64,000 nucleotides of DNA. Origin: Roseovarius pacificus (lineage in GTDB: Bacteria; Pseudomonadota; Alphaproteobacteria; Rhodobacterales; Rhodobacteraceae). The notes beneath the pieces are model-generated. The model had not been told where the DNA came from. It saw only the letters and a program-made list of their open reading frames with translations, and made no database searches. The translations under genes and the position numbers were made by a program. This document shows positions 53,661 through 61,689 of the stretch, in pieces (positions within the stretch are counted from its first letter, which is position 1; each line of letters starts with the position of its first letter). The DNA lies in assembly GCF_900142665.1 (NCBI RefSeq), contig NZ_FRBR01000002.1, forward strand, positions 186,001-250,000, read 5' to 3'.

Positions 53661-53676
53661 TGATATATGATATACC
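53661..53676 (-). promoter_or_regulatory. Candidate GntR operator between gntR and pxpB
   Basis: On the minus strand GGTATATCATATATCA, sharing GGTATA and (A)TCATATATCA with the site before pxpA. It lies 76 bases upstream of gntR and 80 bases upstream of pxpB, so one bound protein could control both directions. Confidence 0.45.
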
Positions 53677-53755
53677 GAAAATTGCAACCTATGCGTTGAC
53701 CTCCCCCCTTCAGCCTTTCCGGCATGGGTCGGCAAAAAAAGGAGAAATCAACCAG

Positions 53756-54619
53756 ATGCTTTATGATGAGCCGCGATTTTATCCGGGTGGCGATTGTGCG
53801 ATCGAAGTGGAGTTGGGCGATGAAATGGATTTCACCATCAACTTTATCGTTCATAAGCTGGTCGCAGCTGTCCGGGACGCGAAGTTCGAGGCCATTCTGG
53901 ACCTGATACCGGAACTGGCTTCATTTCAGATTTCTTATGATCCCGATCTCATGAGATACGAGGATCTTTGCCGCGAGGTTTCTGCGATCTACGCCGATCT
54001 TGGCCGGGGGGCGACCGGCGCGCTGCCCAGTCGGCTCATCACCATTCCTGTCCTGTATTTCGACGGGGAAACGGAAGCCTGCATCGCAGATTACCGCAGG
54101 ACCTATTCCGAAAAGACGCCTGACCCGGAGCTTGTTTGCCAGCTTAATGGTTTGTCGGACCGGGCCGCGTTGAAGCGCCTGCACTCGGGAACCGAATACT
54201 GGGTGGCGGCGTTGGGTTTCTGGCCCGGGCTTTGTTCTCTCCTGCCGCTCAATCCGCGCGCGCGGATCATTGCGCCGAAATACAATCCTCCGAGGACGCA
54301 TACACCGAAAGGCGCCATAGGGATCGGGGGTGCTTTGACATGTATTTATCCGGATGCGACGCCGGGGGGCTATCAACTGATCGGGCATACTCCGGCATCG
54401 ACCTATGACGGTGAGCAGCGTTTGCCGGACTTCAAGGACAGTCTGGCGTTGTTCCGCGCCGGTGACCGGGTTCGTTTCGTGCCTGTCGATCCTGAGGAAT
54501 ACGACGATATCAAGTCGCGCGTTGCGGCGGGATCATATCGCCATGACATCGTCGATTATCAGGTGTTCTCGGTAGATCGTTATCTGGACTGGGCCAAAGC
54601 GCAGGAGGCAGAGGCATGA
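53756..54619 (+). CDS. pxpB: 5-oxoprolinase subunit B-like (KipI/AHS1, carboxyltransferase-like)
   Basis: 287 residues. AHS1 domain blocks include IPVLYFDGE, GTEYWVAALGFWPGL, RTHTPKGAIGIGGALTCIYP (shortened) and GGYQLIGHTP. The usual GF-x-PGFPYL reads GFWPGLCSLL. The fold is shared with the carboxyltransferase domain of urea carboxylase. With PxpC it forms a complex that in known cases opens 5-oxoproline with PxpA. Here it overlaps pxpC by 4 bases and heads an operon that also encodes biotin carboxylase and its carrier. AAAAGGAGAA precedes the ATG. Confidence 0.85.
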   Translation: MLYDEPRFYPGGDCAIEVELGDEMDFTINFIVHKLVAAVRDAKFEAILDLIPELASFQISYDPDLMRYEDLCREVSAIYADLGRGATGALPSRLITIPVLYFDGETEACIADYRRTYSEKTPDPELVCQLNGLSDRAALKRLHSGTEYWVAALGFWPGLCSLLPLNPRARIIAPKYNPPRTHTPKGAIGIGGALTCIYPDATPGGYQLIGHTPASTYDGEQRLPDFKDSLALFRAGDRVRFVPVDPEEYDDIKSRVAAGSYRHDIVDYQVFSVDRYLDWAKAQEAEA

Positions 54620-55593
54620 GCGGTTGCTTTACAGTGGTGAAACCCGGTCTGCAAACCTGCGTACAGGAATTGCCGGGCAGAATCGGTTTTCTTGAACAGG
54701 GGTTCCCGTTTTCCGGCCCGTTCGATGCATGGTCCTTCCGGCAGGCGAATTTGCTTGTCGGAAACGATCGTGATGCCGCGGCGCTTGAATGCCAGTTCCT
54801 GGGGCCGACCCTGAAATTTCAGTCAGATTGCCAGATCGGGATCACGGGCGCCGATATGCGCCCGGAGCTGGATGGTGAAGTCGTGCCCATGTGGACAACG
54901 ATCGAGGTCAAGGCGGGCCAGCAGCTGGTACTGGGGGCGGCGATTGCCGGTGCCCGATCCTATCTCGGCTTTTCGGGTGGGATCGCCACGGAACCTGTTC
55001 TCGGTTCGCGAGCGGTATTCCATCAGGCAGGTGTCGGGGGATGCGCGCTTGTCGCCGGTCAGGATGTGCCGCTTGGTGGCGGGGCCGGTGCGAACGAGAT
55101 AGTCACGATCCCCGCAGATAAGCGGCCGGGTTTTTCAAATGACAAGCGCTGGTCAATCGAAGCCCTGAAGGGGCCCAATGACGACTGGTTGAGCGACGAG
55201 ACGACCGAGATATTCTTTTCGGTCGATTGGAAGGTTCAGGCGAAGAGCAGCCGTACAGGGATACGCCTTACAGGGCCCGAGTTTGCATTCTCTGAAAGGG
55301 CGCTGAACAAGAATGCCGATCACGGTCATGATCCTTCGAACATAATCGATCATGGATATCCGCTGGGTGCGGTGAACCTGGCCGGGCAGACGCCGATCAT
55401 CCTTGTGCATGATTCCCCGAGTACCGGGGGGTTCATCAATCCATTTACGGTCGCAAGCGCGGCGCTGTGGAAGCTGGGGCAGGTCAAGCCCAACGAAGTT
55501 CTGAATTTCCGCTGTATCGACCGGGCCGAAGCGACAGAATTGCGCGCCGAGATCGACGCTGCGACGCGGCCAGAGGTGTTGGAACGTGTCTGA
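54616..55593 (+). CDS. pxpC: 5-oxoprolinase subunit C-like (KipA/AHS2, carboxyltransferase-like)
   Basis: 325 residues of the biotin-dependent carboxyltransferase/AHS2 family. Family blocks: VVKPGLQTCVQELPGRIGF, GFPFSGPFDAWSFRQANLLV (shortened), LECQFLGPTLKF and the C-terminal ILVHDSPSTGGFINPF. It pairs with PxpB; in urea carboxylase the same two domains are fused and carry out carboxyl transfer from biotin. The next gene overlaps by 8 bases. Confidence 0.85.
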   Translation: MSGCFTVVKPGLQTCVQELPGRIGFLEQGFPFSGPFDAWSFRQANLLVGNDRDAAALECQFLGPTLKFQSDCQIGITGADMRPELDGEVVPMWTTIEVKAGQQLVLGAAIAGARSYLGFSGGIATEPVLGSRAVFHQAGVGGCALVAGQDVPLGGGAGANEIVTIPADKRPGFSNDKRWSIEALKGPNDDWLSDETTEIFFSVDWKVQAKSSRTGIRLTGPEFAFSERALNKNADHGHDPSNIIDHGYPLGAVNLAGQTPIILVHDSPSTGGFINPFTVASAALWKLGQVKPNEVLNFRCIDRAEATELRAEIDAATRPEVLERV

Positions 55594-56671
55594 AGCGGAA
55601 ACTCCGGAAATGTCGGTGCTGGAACGTGATCCCATTCTTGCCGGTCTATTGGGAAGCACGCCGCCCTGCATGACGCAAGAAGAAGCGACCCGGTTACTGA
55701 AGGAGCGATATGGCATCGACGCCGCGCTATCAGAGGTCGCTTGTGAGCGGGATCAGAATTTTCACGTCATGGCGTCGGACGGACGTGAATATGTCCTCAA
55801 GATTTCGAATCCGCAAGAAGCGCGCGTTACAACAGACTTTCAGACGCAAGGTATCTTGTGGATCGAGCGTCACGATCCGGATTTGCCAGTGCCAAAGCTT
55901 GTGCCAACCAATGACGGCGAGTACCAGACGCCTGTCACTCTTTCGGATGGGCGGCAGAGTATGGTCCGCGTCTTGACGTGGCTTCAGGGAGACCCGCTCT
56001 ACAAGGTCGAAATTACGCCCGCAATTGAAACGGCAATCGGAAACGTGCTGGCCCGTGTCGGGTGTGCGTTGCGCGATTTTTCTCACGAAGGGGCCAAGCA
56101 GGAACTTCTTTGGGATATCCGTCATGCAAGGCGTCTGAAGTCGCTGTTACATGCATTGCCGCAGGACGTCATCGGGCTGACCATACGTGAGGAACTGGCA
56201 TATTACTCGGTTGAAGTTCAGCCCAGACTCGCCGGCCTTCGTCATCAGGTTGTTCACAACGATCTAAACCATCACAACTTGATGGTAAGCCCTGAGGACC
56301 GATCCAGGATAACAGGTGTAATAGATTTCGGCGACATGGTGGAAACCTGTCTTGCCATCGACGTCGCGGTCGCGGCCTCGTACCTTGCGGATCATCCTGT
56401 CGATGCTTTGGGAAGCGTCGCGCGAATGATCGCGGCCTATCATCAGGTGACGCCACTTGAGCGAACCGAGATTGAACTTATGCGCGATCTGATCGTCATG
56501 CGTCTTGTGACGTCGATAACGATTACCGAATGGCGCGCGCAACGTTATCCGGAAAACGGCGCCTATATCCTGCGCAATAACGGCCCGGCCAAACGTGCGA
56601 TGGCGGGGTTTGCCTCGCTCGACCGAAATCAGGTAACGGCGCGACTTTTGCTCGCGTGTGGATTGGAGTGA
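55586..56671 (+). CDS. APH-family kinase, hydroxylysine kinase-like
   Basis: 361 residues of the aminoglycoside phosphotransferase/choline kinase fold. ATP-site Lys72 in YVLKIS; catalytic loop HNDLNHHN with Asp226 and Asn231; metal-binding VIDFGD at 245-250. Followed directly by a class III aminotransferase, it resembles the pair of 5-hydroxylysine kinase and 5-phosphohydroxylysine phospho-lyase known in animals. It would phosphorylate a hydroxyl of an amino alcohol or hydroxy amino acid. The GTG start overlaps pxpC. An antibiotic-resistance role is unlikely in this context; the exact substrate is unknown. Confidence 0.72.
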   Translation: MSEAETPEMSVLERDPILAGLLGSTPPCMTQEEATRLLKERYGIDAALSEVACERDQNFHVMASDGREYVLKISNPQEARVTTDFQTQGILWIERHDPDLPVPKLVPTNDGEYQTPVTLSDGRQSMVRVLTWLQGDPLYKVEITPAIETAIGNVLARVGCALRDFSHEGAKQELLWDIRHARRLKSLLHALPQDVIGLTIREELAYYSVEVQPRLAGLRHQVVHNDLNHHNLMVSPEDRSRITGVIDFGDMVETCLAIDVAVAASYLADHPVDALGSVARMIAAYHQVTPLERTEIELMRDLIVMRLVTSITITEWRAQRYPENGAYILRNNGPAKRAMAGFASLDRNQVTARLLLACGLE

Positions 56672-56674
56672 AAC

Positions 56675-58003
56675 ATGAAGACCGATTCTGGCATGGTGAA
56701 TGCCTTTGTAGAAGGTGAGACCGAGCTCGACGCAACCACGGCGGATATGATCAGGCGCCGCAGTGAATTGTTGGGGCCGGCTTACCGATTGTTTTATGAG
56801 CGTCCTTTGCATCTGGTACGGGGAGAGGGGGTTTGGCTTTATGATCCGGAGGGTGAAGCCTACCTTGATGCGTACAACAACGTGACATCCATCGGGCATT
56901 GCCGTCCCGAAGTGGTAGACGCGATTGCCGATCAGGCGGCGACCTTGGCGACGAATACGCGTTATATCCACGAGGCAATTCTGGAGTATGCGGAACGCCT
57001 GCTTGCGACAATGCCCGATGAAATCGGCCATATGATGTTCACGTGCACAGGATCGGACGCGAATGATCTCGCGGTGCGAATTGCCCAAAGCTATACCGGC
57101 GGGACCGGGATCGTCGTGACCGAAACCGCCTATCATGGTATCACACAGTCTGTATCGGAATTTTCTCCGTCGCTTGGTGAAAACGTTGATCTGGGACCGC
57201 ATGTCCGAACTGTGCCCGCGCCGGATTCCTACCGTATGGGCGACGGAATGGCCCAGGGGTTCGGCGATGCCGTCGCTGCCGCTTTTGCGGATTTGAAACG
57301 TCACGGGATCAAACCGGCGCTGTTTATCTGCGACGGAATTTTTGCGAGCGATGGCGTGTTCGACGGGCCGGCGGGCTTTCTGGCGCAGGCTGTCGCGGCA
57401 ACTCATGCCGCAGGGGCGCTTTACATAGCCGATGAGGTGCAATCCGGGTTCGGCCGCACGGGGGATGCCATGTGGGGCTTTCAGCGTCACGACGTGAGGC
57501 CGGATATCGTGACGATGGGCAAGCCCATGGGCAATGGTTACCCGGTTGCGGGTGTCGCAGTGCGACCCGATGTGATCGAGGAATTCGGGCGCAAGGCGCG
57601 TTATTTCAACACGTTCGGTGGGAATGCTGTCGCGGTGCGGGCCGCAGCGGCGGTGTTGGACGTCATCCAGAAAGAGGATCTCGTCGAAAATGCCCGCAAG
57701 GTCGGCATTTATATGCGTGAAAGGATGCGGGGATTGCAGACGGAATTCCCCCGGATCGGAGACGTGCGCGGTGCCGGTCTGTTTATTGGTGTCGAGATGG
57801 TCGCCGACTTGGAAACGAAAACGCCGGATGCCGCGCTTGCGACGGCAATTGTCAACGGGCTCCGGGAAGAGAAGGTTCTTATTTCCGGCTGTGCCAAGGC
57901 TGCCAATGTTCTCAAGATTCGCCCGCCCCTGGTTTTCACCCGGGACAACGCGGACCATTTCCTCGCCGCTCTTGAACGTGTGCTTGAGCGGACCCTGAAG
58001 TAA
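56675..58003 (+). CDS. Class III PLP enzyme, phospho-lyase-like aminotransferase
   Basis: 442 residues. PLP residues: ADEVQSGFGRTG (Asp253) and the Schiff-base Lys283 in IVTMGKPMGNGYPV; cofactor phosphate region CTGSDANDLAVRIA. It resembles the AGXT2L group (RPLHLVRGEGVWLYDPEG, LDAYNNVTSIGHCRPEVV), whose members eliminate phosphate and ammonia from O-phospho-amino alcohols to give an aldehyde. Being next to the kinase, it probably acts on the phosphorylated product. A normal transaminase is the alternative. GGAG precedes the start; only three bases separate it from the kinase stop. Confidence 0.75.
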   Translation: MKTDSGMVNAFVEGETELDATTADMIRRRSELLGPAYRLFYERPLHLVRGEGVWLYDPEGEAYLDAYNNVTSIGHCRPEVVDAIADQAATLATNTRYIHEAILEYAERLLATMPDEIGHMMFTCTGSDANDLAVRIAQSYTGGTGIVVTETAYHGITQSVSEFSPSLGENVDLGPHVRTVPAPDSYRMGDGMAQGFGDAVAAAFADLKRHGIKPALFICDGIFASDGVFDGPAGFLAQAVAATHAAGALYIADEVQSGFGRTGDAMWGFQRHDVRPDIVTMGKPMGNGYPVAGVAVRPDVIEEFGRKARYFNTFGGNAVAVRAAAAVLDVIQKEDLVENARKVGIYMRERMRGLQTEFPRIGDVRGAGLFIGVEMVADLETKTPDAALATAIVNGLREEKVLISGCAKAANVLKIRPPLVFTRDNADHFLAALERVLERTLK

Positions 58004-58018
58004 AAAAGGAATTCTCAG

Positions 58019-58261
58019 ATGGCTATCATCAAGATTGAGGCAGCGATGCCCGGACTTCTGTATCACAAGCCCGAGCCCGATGCGGAGCCCTTCAAGACGC
58101 CGGGCGATGCAGTGGCTGTCGGCGATACGCTGGCTCTTGTCGAGTTGATGAAATCCTTCGTACCGATTACGGCGGAAGTTGCGGGCAGGTTCCGCGGATT
58201 TCTCATTGGGGATGGAGAAGATCTCGAACCGGGCGTCGCGTTCTGCGAGATCGAGGAATAA
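58019..58261 (+). CDS. accB: Biotin carboxyl carrier protein (stand-alone)
   Basis: 80 residues, a single biotinyl/lipoyl domain. The biotin attachment site is VELMKSFVPI with Lys45 (the ELMK form replaces the common EAMK). It lacks the Ala/Pro-rich linker of the housekeeping AccB. It carries carboxybiotin between the biotin carboxylase encoded next and a carboxyltransferase, here most likely PxpB/PxpC. AAAAGGA precedes the ATG. Confidence 0.82.
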   Translation: MAIIKIEAAMPGLLYHKPEPDAEPFKTPGDAVAVGDTLALVELMKSFVPITAEVAGRFRGFLIGDGEDLEPGVAFCEIEE

Positions 58262-58264
58262 CCC

Positions 58265-59650
58265 ATGACCCCGACAATCAGGACGCTTCTGATCGCCAAC
58301 AGGGGCGAGATCGCGGTGCGCATCATCCGGGCAGCGCGGGATCTGGGACTCCGCACGGTACAGATCGTCAGTGCCGCCGACCACGATATGCTTGCCGCAC
58401 GGCTTGCCGACGAAGTCATCGAGATCGGTCCGGCACCCGCAAATCAATCCTATCTGAATATCGAACGTATCCTGACGGCTGCAAAAGAGAGCGGTGCGGA
58501 TGCGATCCATCCTGGGTATGGATTTCTGTCCGAAAACGCGGAATTTGCACGTCGCACGAAGGAAATGGGGCTGGTTTTTTGCGGGCCCGATGCGGATACC
58601 ATCGAACGTATGGGGGACAAGGTGAACGCCCGGGCCGCGGCCATTGCCGCCAATGTTCCCGTCGTGCCCGGCAGTAGAGGGCGTATCACGGACGTCGCCG
58701 AAGCAATCGCAATTGCCGAAGAGATCGGTTATCCGGTCATGGTCAAGGCGGCCGCGGGTGGCGGTGGCCGCGGCATCAGGGTCGCACATTCGCGCAGGGA
58801 ACTCGAAAAGACGTTGCCGACAGCGATGAGCGAGGCGCGGGCGGGTTTTGGCGATGACGGTCTCTACATCGAAGCCTTTATCCAAAGGGCACGCCATATC
58901 GAAGTTCAGATTCTGGCCGACGGTCAATCCGCCATACATTTGTTCGAACGGGAATGTTCGCTTCAGCGACGTCGGCAAAAGGTCTGGGAGGAAGCCCCTG
59001 CCGTGATGCTTCCGGCGGCTGTGCGCGAGGAACTGTGTGCATCTGCCGTGCGTCTGGCGGAGGAGGTCGGTTATCGCGGCGCGGGGACGCTTGAGTACCT
59101 TTATGATATGGATCGCGAGGCGTTCTACTTTATCGAGATGAACACGCGTATTCAGGTTGAGCATCCGGTGACCGAAATGATTACCGGTGTGGACCTTCTC
59201 CGGGAAATGCTCCTGATTGCCGGTGGCCGTCCGCTGACAGTCGGTCAGGAGGATGTCCAGTGTGTGGGCCATGCGATCGAAGTGCGTCTGAATGCGGAAA
59301 ACCCGGCTAATAATTTCATGCCGGCACCCGGAGTCGTGGAGACGTTGACGATACCCGGAGGGCCGGGGATCCGGTTCGACACGGGCATATACGAGGGGTA
59401 CGGGATACCTCCTTATTACGACTCTCTGCTTGGAAAGCTGATTGTCTGGGATGTGTCACGCGAGAGAGCGCTCGACCGTCTGGCAGGCGCCCTTGGCGAA
59501 CTGGCGATTGGCCCCAATCCAACGACGGCGTCACTTCACACGGCCCTGGTCGGAAATGTGGATGTCCGGGCGGGTGATGTGTCCACGAACTGGCTTGAAG
59601 CCTGGCTGGAAGAGGACCGTATGACCGCTTTGCCATCCGGAACCGCATAG
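58265..59650 (+). CDS. accC: Biotin carboxylase subunit
   Basis: 461 residues. N-terminal LLIANRGEIAVRIIRAARDLG, ATP-grasp glycine loop AAAGGGGRGIRV, HIEVQILAD, ECSLQRRRQKVWEEAPA and FIEMNTRIQVEHPVTEMITG (shortened) are all intact, so it should carboxylate biotin using ATP and bicarbonate. It follows the carrier gene by three bases and ends the pxpB operon. It is a pathway-specific paralogue rather than the acetyl-CoA carboxylase subunit, judging by its operon partners. Confidence 0.88.
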   Translation: MTPTIRTLLIANRGEIAVRIIRAARDLGLRTVQIVSAADHDMLAARLADEVIEIGPAPANQSYLNIERILTAAKESGADAIHPGYGFLSENAEFARRTKEMGLVFCGPDADTIERMGDKVNARAAAIAANVPVVPGSRGRITDVAEAIAIAEEIGYPVMVKAAAGGGGRGIRVAHSRRELEKTLPTAMSEARAGFGDDGLYIEAFIQRARHIEVQILADGQSAIHLFERECSLQRRRQKVWEEAPAVMLPAAVREELCASAVRLAEEVGYRGAGTLEYLYDMDREAFYFIEMNTRIQVEHPVTEMITGVDLLREMLLIAGGRPLTVGQEDVQCVGHAIEVRLNAENPANNFMPAPGVVETLTIPGGPGIRFDTGIYEGYGIPPYYDSLLGKLIVWDVSRERALDRLAGALGELAIGPNPTTASLHTALVGNVDVRAGDVSTNWLEAWLEEDRMTALPSGTA

Positions 59651-59881
59651 GTGTTGCCGGTTCGGTTCCAGGTTTGGGGCTGAGCCATTGTTAGGGTGCT
59701 GTGAGGGCAATTCGAAGCAGTCTGCGCTGGGGCAGGGGCACCCCTTGGCTCCGATGCGGGCAATCGCATCACCTGTTTCATCCCCAGACTTCAGCTTGTG
59801 ATCGAAAGCCGCCTGGCCCGATGTCGCAGCGCATCGACGAACAGCCGAAAGGCCAGTGTCTTCTGACAAGACCGTCCTGTA

Positions 59882-60664
59882 TCATCTGACGACGGACAAT
59901 TGCCTGTTTCGAACAATTTCCGAGATATGTACTCCTGAATCCAGGATCTTCTTGCGAACATGTTTGACAATATCGACAGCGGTCGGCTCGTCGGCGTGGA
60001 AACAAATTGTATCAATCGGAGTCTGGAGATTGTTGCCGTCGGTCGTCGGAAGGGATTGCGTTTCCAACATGGTGAGCACTTGTGCCGCCGCCTGAACCGG
60101 GTCGCGAACCACGGCCAATGGGTCCGACCGTGGCAACAGGCGCCCGTTGGAGGCATACCGGCGGTCTGCATAGGCTTCGTGAATGACCTGAAGCCCATGG
60201 TTTTCCCCGGCTCGAGTCATTTCGGACAGGCAGTTCGCAACAAAAATGAGCGTGTCGTCAGCCGCGCGAATGCCTCGTGCGATTGCGTTGGCCACATCGG
60301 GATCTTCATGCGCGATATTGTTCAGTGCTCCATGTGGCTTAACGAATTCCACGTTCACACCTTGCCCCGCTGCAAGGGACTGAAGAGCACCAATTTGGTA
60401 GGTTACCAGCCATTCGATTTCTTGTGGGGGCATCGCAATATGACGTCGACCGAAGCCTTGTATGTCTCTGAATCCCGGATGAGCGCCAATCGACACACCA
60501 TGCTGCTTGGCAAGAGCGATTGTCCGGGCCATCGTTGTGGGGTCTCCTGCGTGCATACCACAGGCAATGTTGGCCGAACTGATATAAGGCATCAGGGCAT
60601 CATCATTGCCCAAGCGATACGGGCCGAACCCTTCGCCGACATCCGCGCTAAGAGAAATTTTCAT
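59882..60664 (-). CDS. pxpA: LamB/YcsF family protein, 5-oxoprolinase subunit A-like (copy 2)
   Basis: 260 residues. More canonical than copy 1: SADVGEGFGPYRLGNDD, ANIACGMHAGDPTTM, GAHPGFRDIQGFGRR, FVKPHGALNNIA and a C-terminal ICFHADEPTAVDIV. It runs opposite to accC and is divergent from a LysR gene, so it may be regulated separately. The two copies share perhaps 40 percent of residues by eye and may act on different lactams or form alternative complexes with PxpB/PxpC. The start at 60664 fits the family; upstream codons do not. Confidence 0.85.
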   Translation of the reverse strand: MKISLSADVGEGFGPYRLGNDDALMPYISSANIACGMHAGDPTTMARTIALAKQHGVSIGAHPGFRDIQGFGRRHIAMPPQEIEWLVTYQIGALQSLAAGQGVNVEFVKPHGALNNIAHEDPDVANAIARGIRAADDTLIFVANCLSEMTRAGENHGLQVIHEAYADRRYASNGRLLPRSDPLAVVRDPVQAAAQVLTMLETQSLPTTDGNNLQTPIDTICFHADEPTAVDIVKHVRKKILDSGVHISEIVRNRQLSVVR

Positions 60665-60768
60665 AGGTATAGCCCTGATTTTCTTGATTTCTGCCGATAT
60701 TGCTCTTGTTTGTCCAATGCATTTGTGGAGGCTTCTCTTATGTGCGGGTTGCATGAACAGGGCGCGGA

Positions 60769-61689
60769 ATGCTGGAATTGAGAGAGTTGAGAAATTTCGT
60801 GGCCGTCGCAGAGCGGCTCAACATTACCAATGCCGCCAGCGCGGTGCATTTAAGCCAGCCGGCGCTTTCCCGGCAAATTCAGGCGCTTGAAAAGAAGCTC
60901 GGTGTTCTCTTATTCGAGAGGATTGGAAAAAGGCTTGTGTTAACTGCGGAAGGTGCTGATTTGGCCGCTCAGGCATCAGAGCTCCTGGAGCGGGCGCAAG
61001 ACCTCGTACACAGGGCCGCACACAGCAAACCAGAGCACAGCGGGACATTGCGGATCGGGGCTACGCCTCAGACGATTGCCTGGCTTCTGTCTCCGGCTAT
61101 GGCCAAATTCCGAAAATTCCATCCAAAAGTAAATCTCATGGTGAGCGAAGGCAGCAATGACGCCCTTATAGAAATGGTCGAGCACGGTGCGGTCCATTTG
61201 GTTGTTGCCAATCTCGGCATCAGCAACATTCTGGTCGGTCAGCCGCTTTTCGATGCACAGCTCTTCGCCATGTTCGCTCCGGGGCATCCCTGTGCGAATT
61301 TATCCTCTGTCACGATCAATGAAATTGCGGATGAGCCCATGATCGTTATGCGCAGAGGTTTTTTGACCCGTCATCTTTTCGAACAGTTGACAGCGGCACA
61401 CGGTGTCAGGCCTCGTATCGTTCTCGAAAGCGACAGCACCCAGACATTGGCCGCCCTTGCCCGTGACGGACACGGGGCTGCGATCGTCTCGTCTTCCGCT
61501 CAGAACATAGATGCGTTGGACAACGCGGTTCCCATTCACTCCGACATTTGCCAGACCTCGTCCGAGGTATCGGCCCTTTGGAACCCCAAACGCTACCGGC
61601 CCGCGTATGTTTCGAATTTCCTGGAGGCTTTGCTCGCCGTGGCGAACGAGCGCGGCCTATCGATTCGAGCGGAGAAACAGAATGATTGA
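60769..61689 (+). CDS. LysR-family transcriptional regulator
   Basis: 306 residues. Winged helix at the N-terminus (LRNFVAVAERLNITNAASAV, LSQPALSRQIQALEKKLGVLLFER; both shortened), then a substrate-binding domain (GTLRIGATPQTIAWLLSPAM). It is divergent from pxpA copy 2 with a 104-base gap and convergent with the tct transporter, overlapping the end of tctA by 33 bases. It probably controls copy 2 of pxpA and perhaps the transporter. Confidence 0.88.
   Translation: MLELRELRNFVAVAERLNITNAASAVHLSQPALSRQIQALEKKLGVLLFERIGKRLVLTAEGADLAAQASELLERAQDLVHRAAHSKPEHSGTLRIGATPQTIAWLLSPAMAKFRKFHPKVNLMVSEGSNDALIEMVEHGAVHLVVANLGISNILVGQPLFDAQLFAMFAPGHPCANLSSVTINEIADEPMIVMRRGFLTRHLFEQLTAAHGVRPRIVLESDSTQTLAALARDGHGAAIVSSSAQNIDALDNAVPIHSDICQTSSEVSALWNPKRYRPAYVSNFLEALLAVANERGLSIRAEKQND

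Noticed and set aside
53756-55593. Allophanate hydrolase for urea use
   Set aside because: AHS1/AHS2 is a historic name; no amidase-type allophanate hydrolase or intact urea carboxylase is present, and pxpA genes are.
55586-56671. Aminoglycoside resistance gene
   Set aside because: The APH fold is shared with small-molecule kinases; the operon with a phospho-lyase-like enzyme and pxp genes argues for metabolism.
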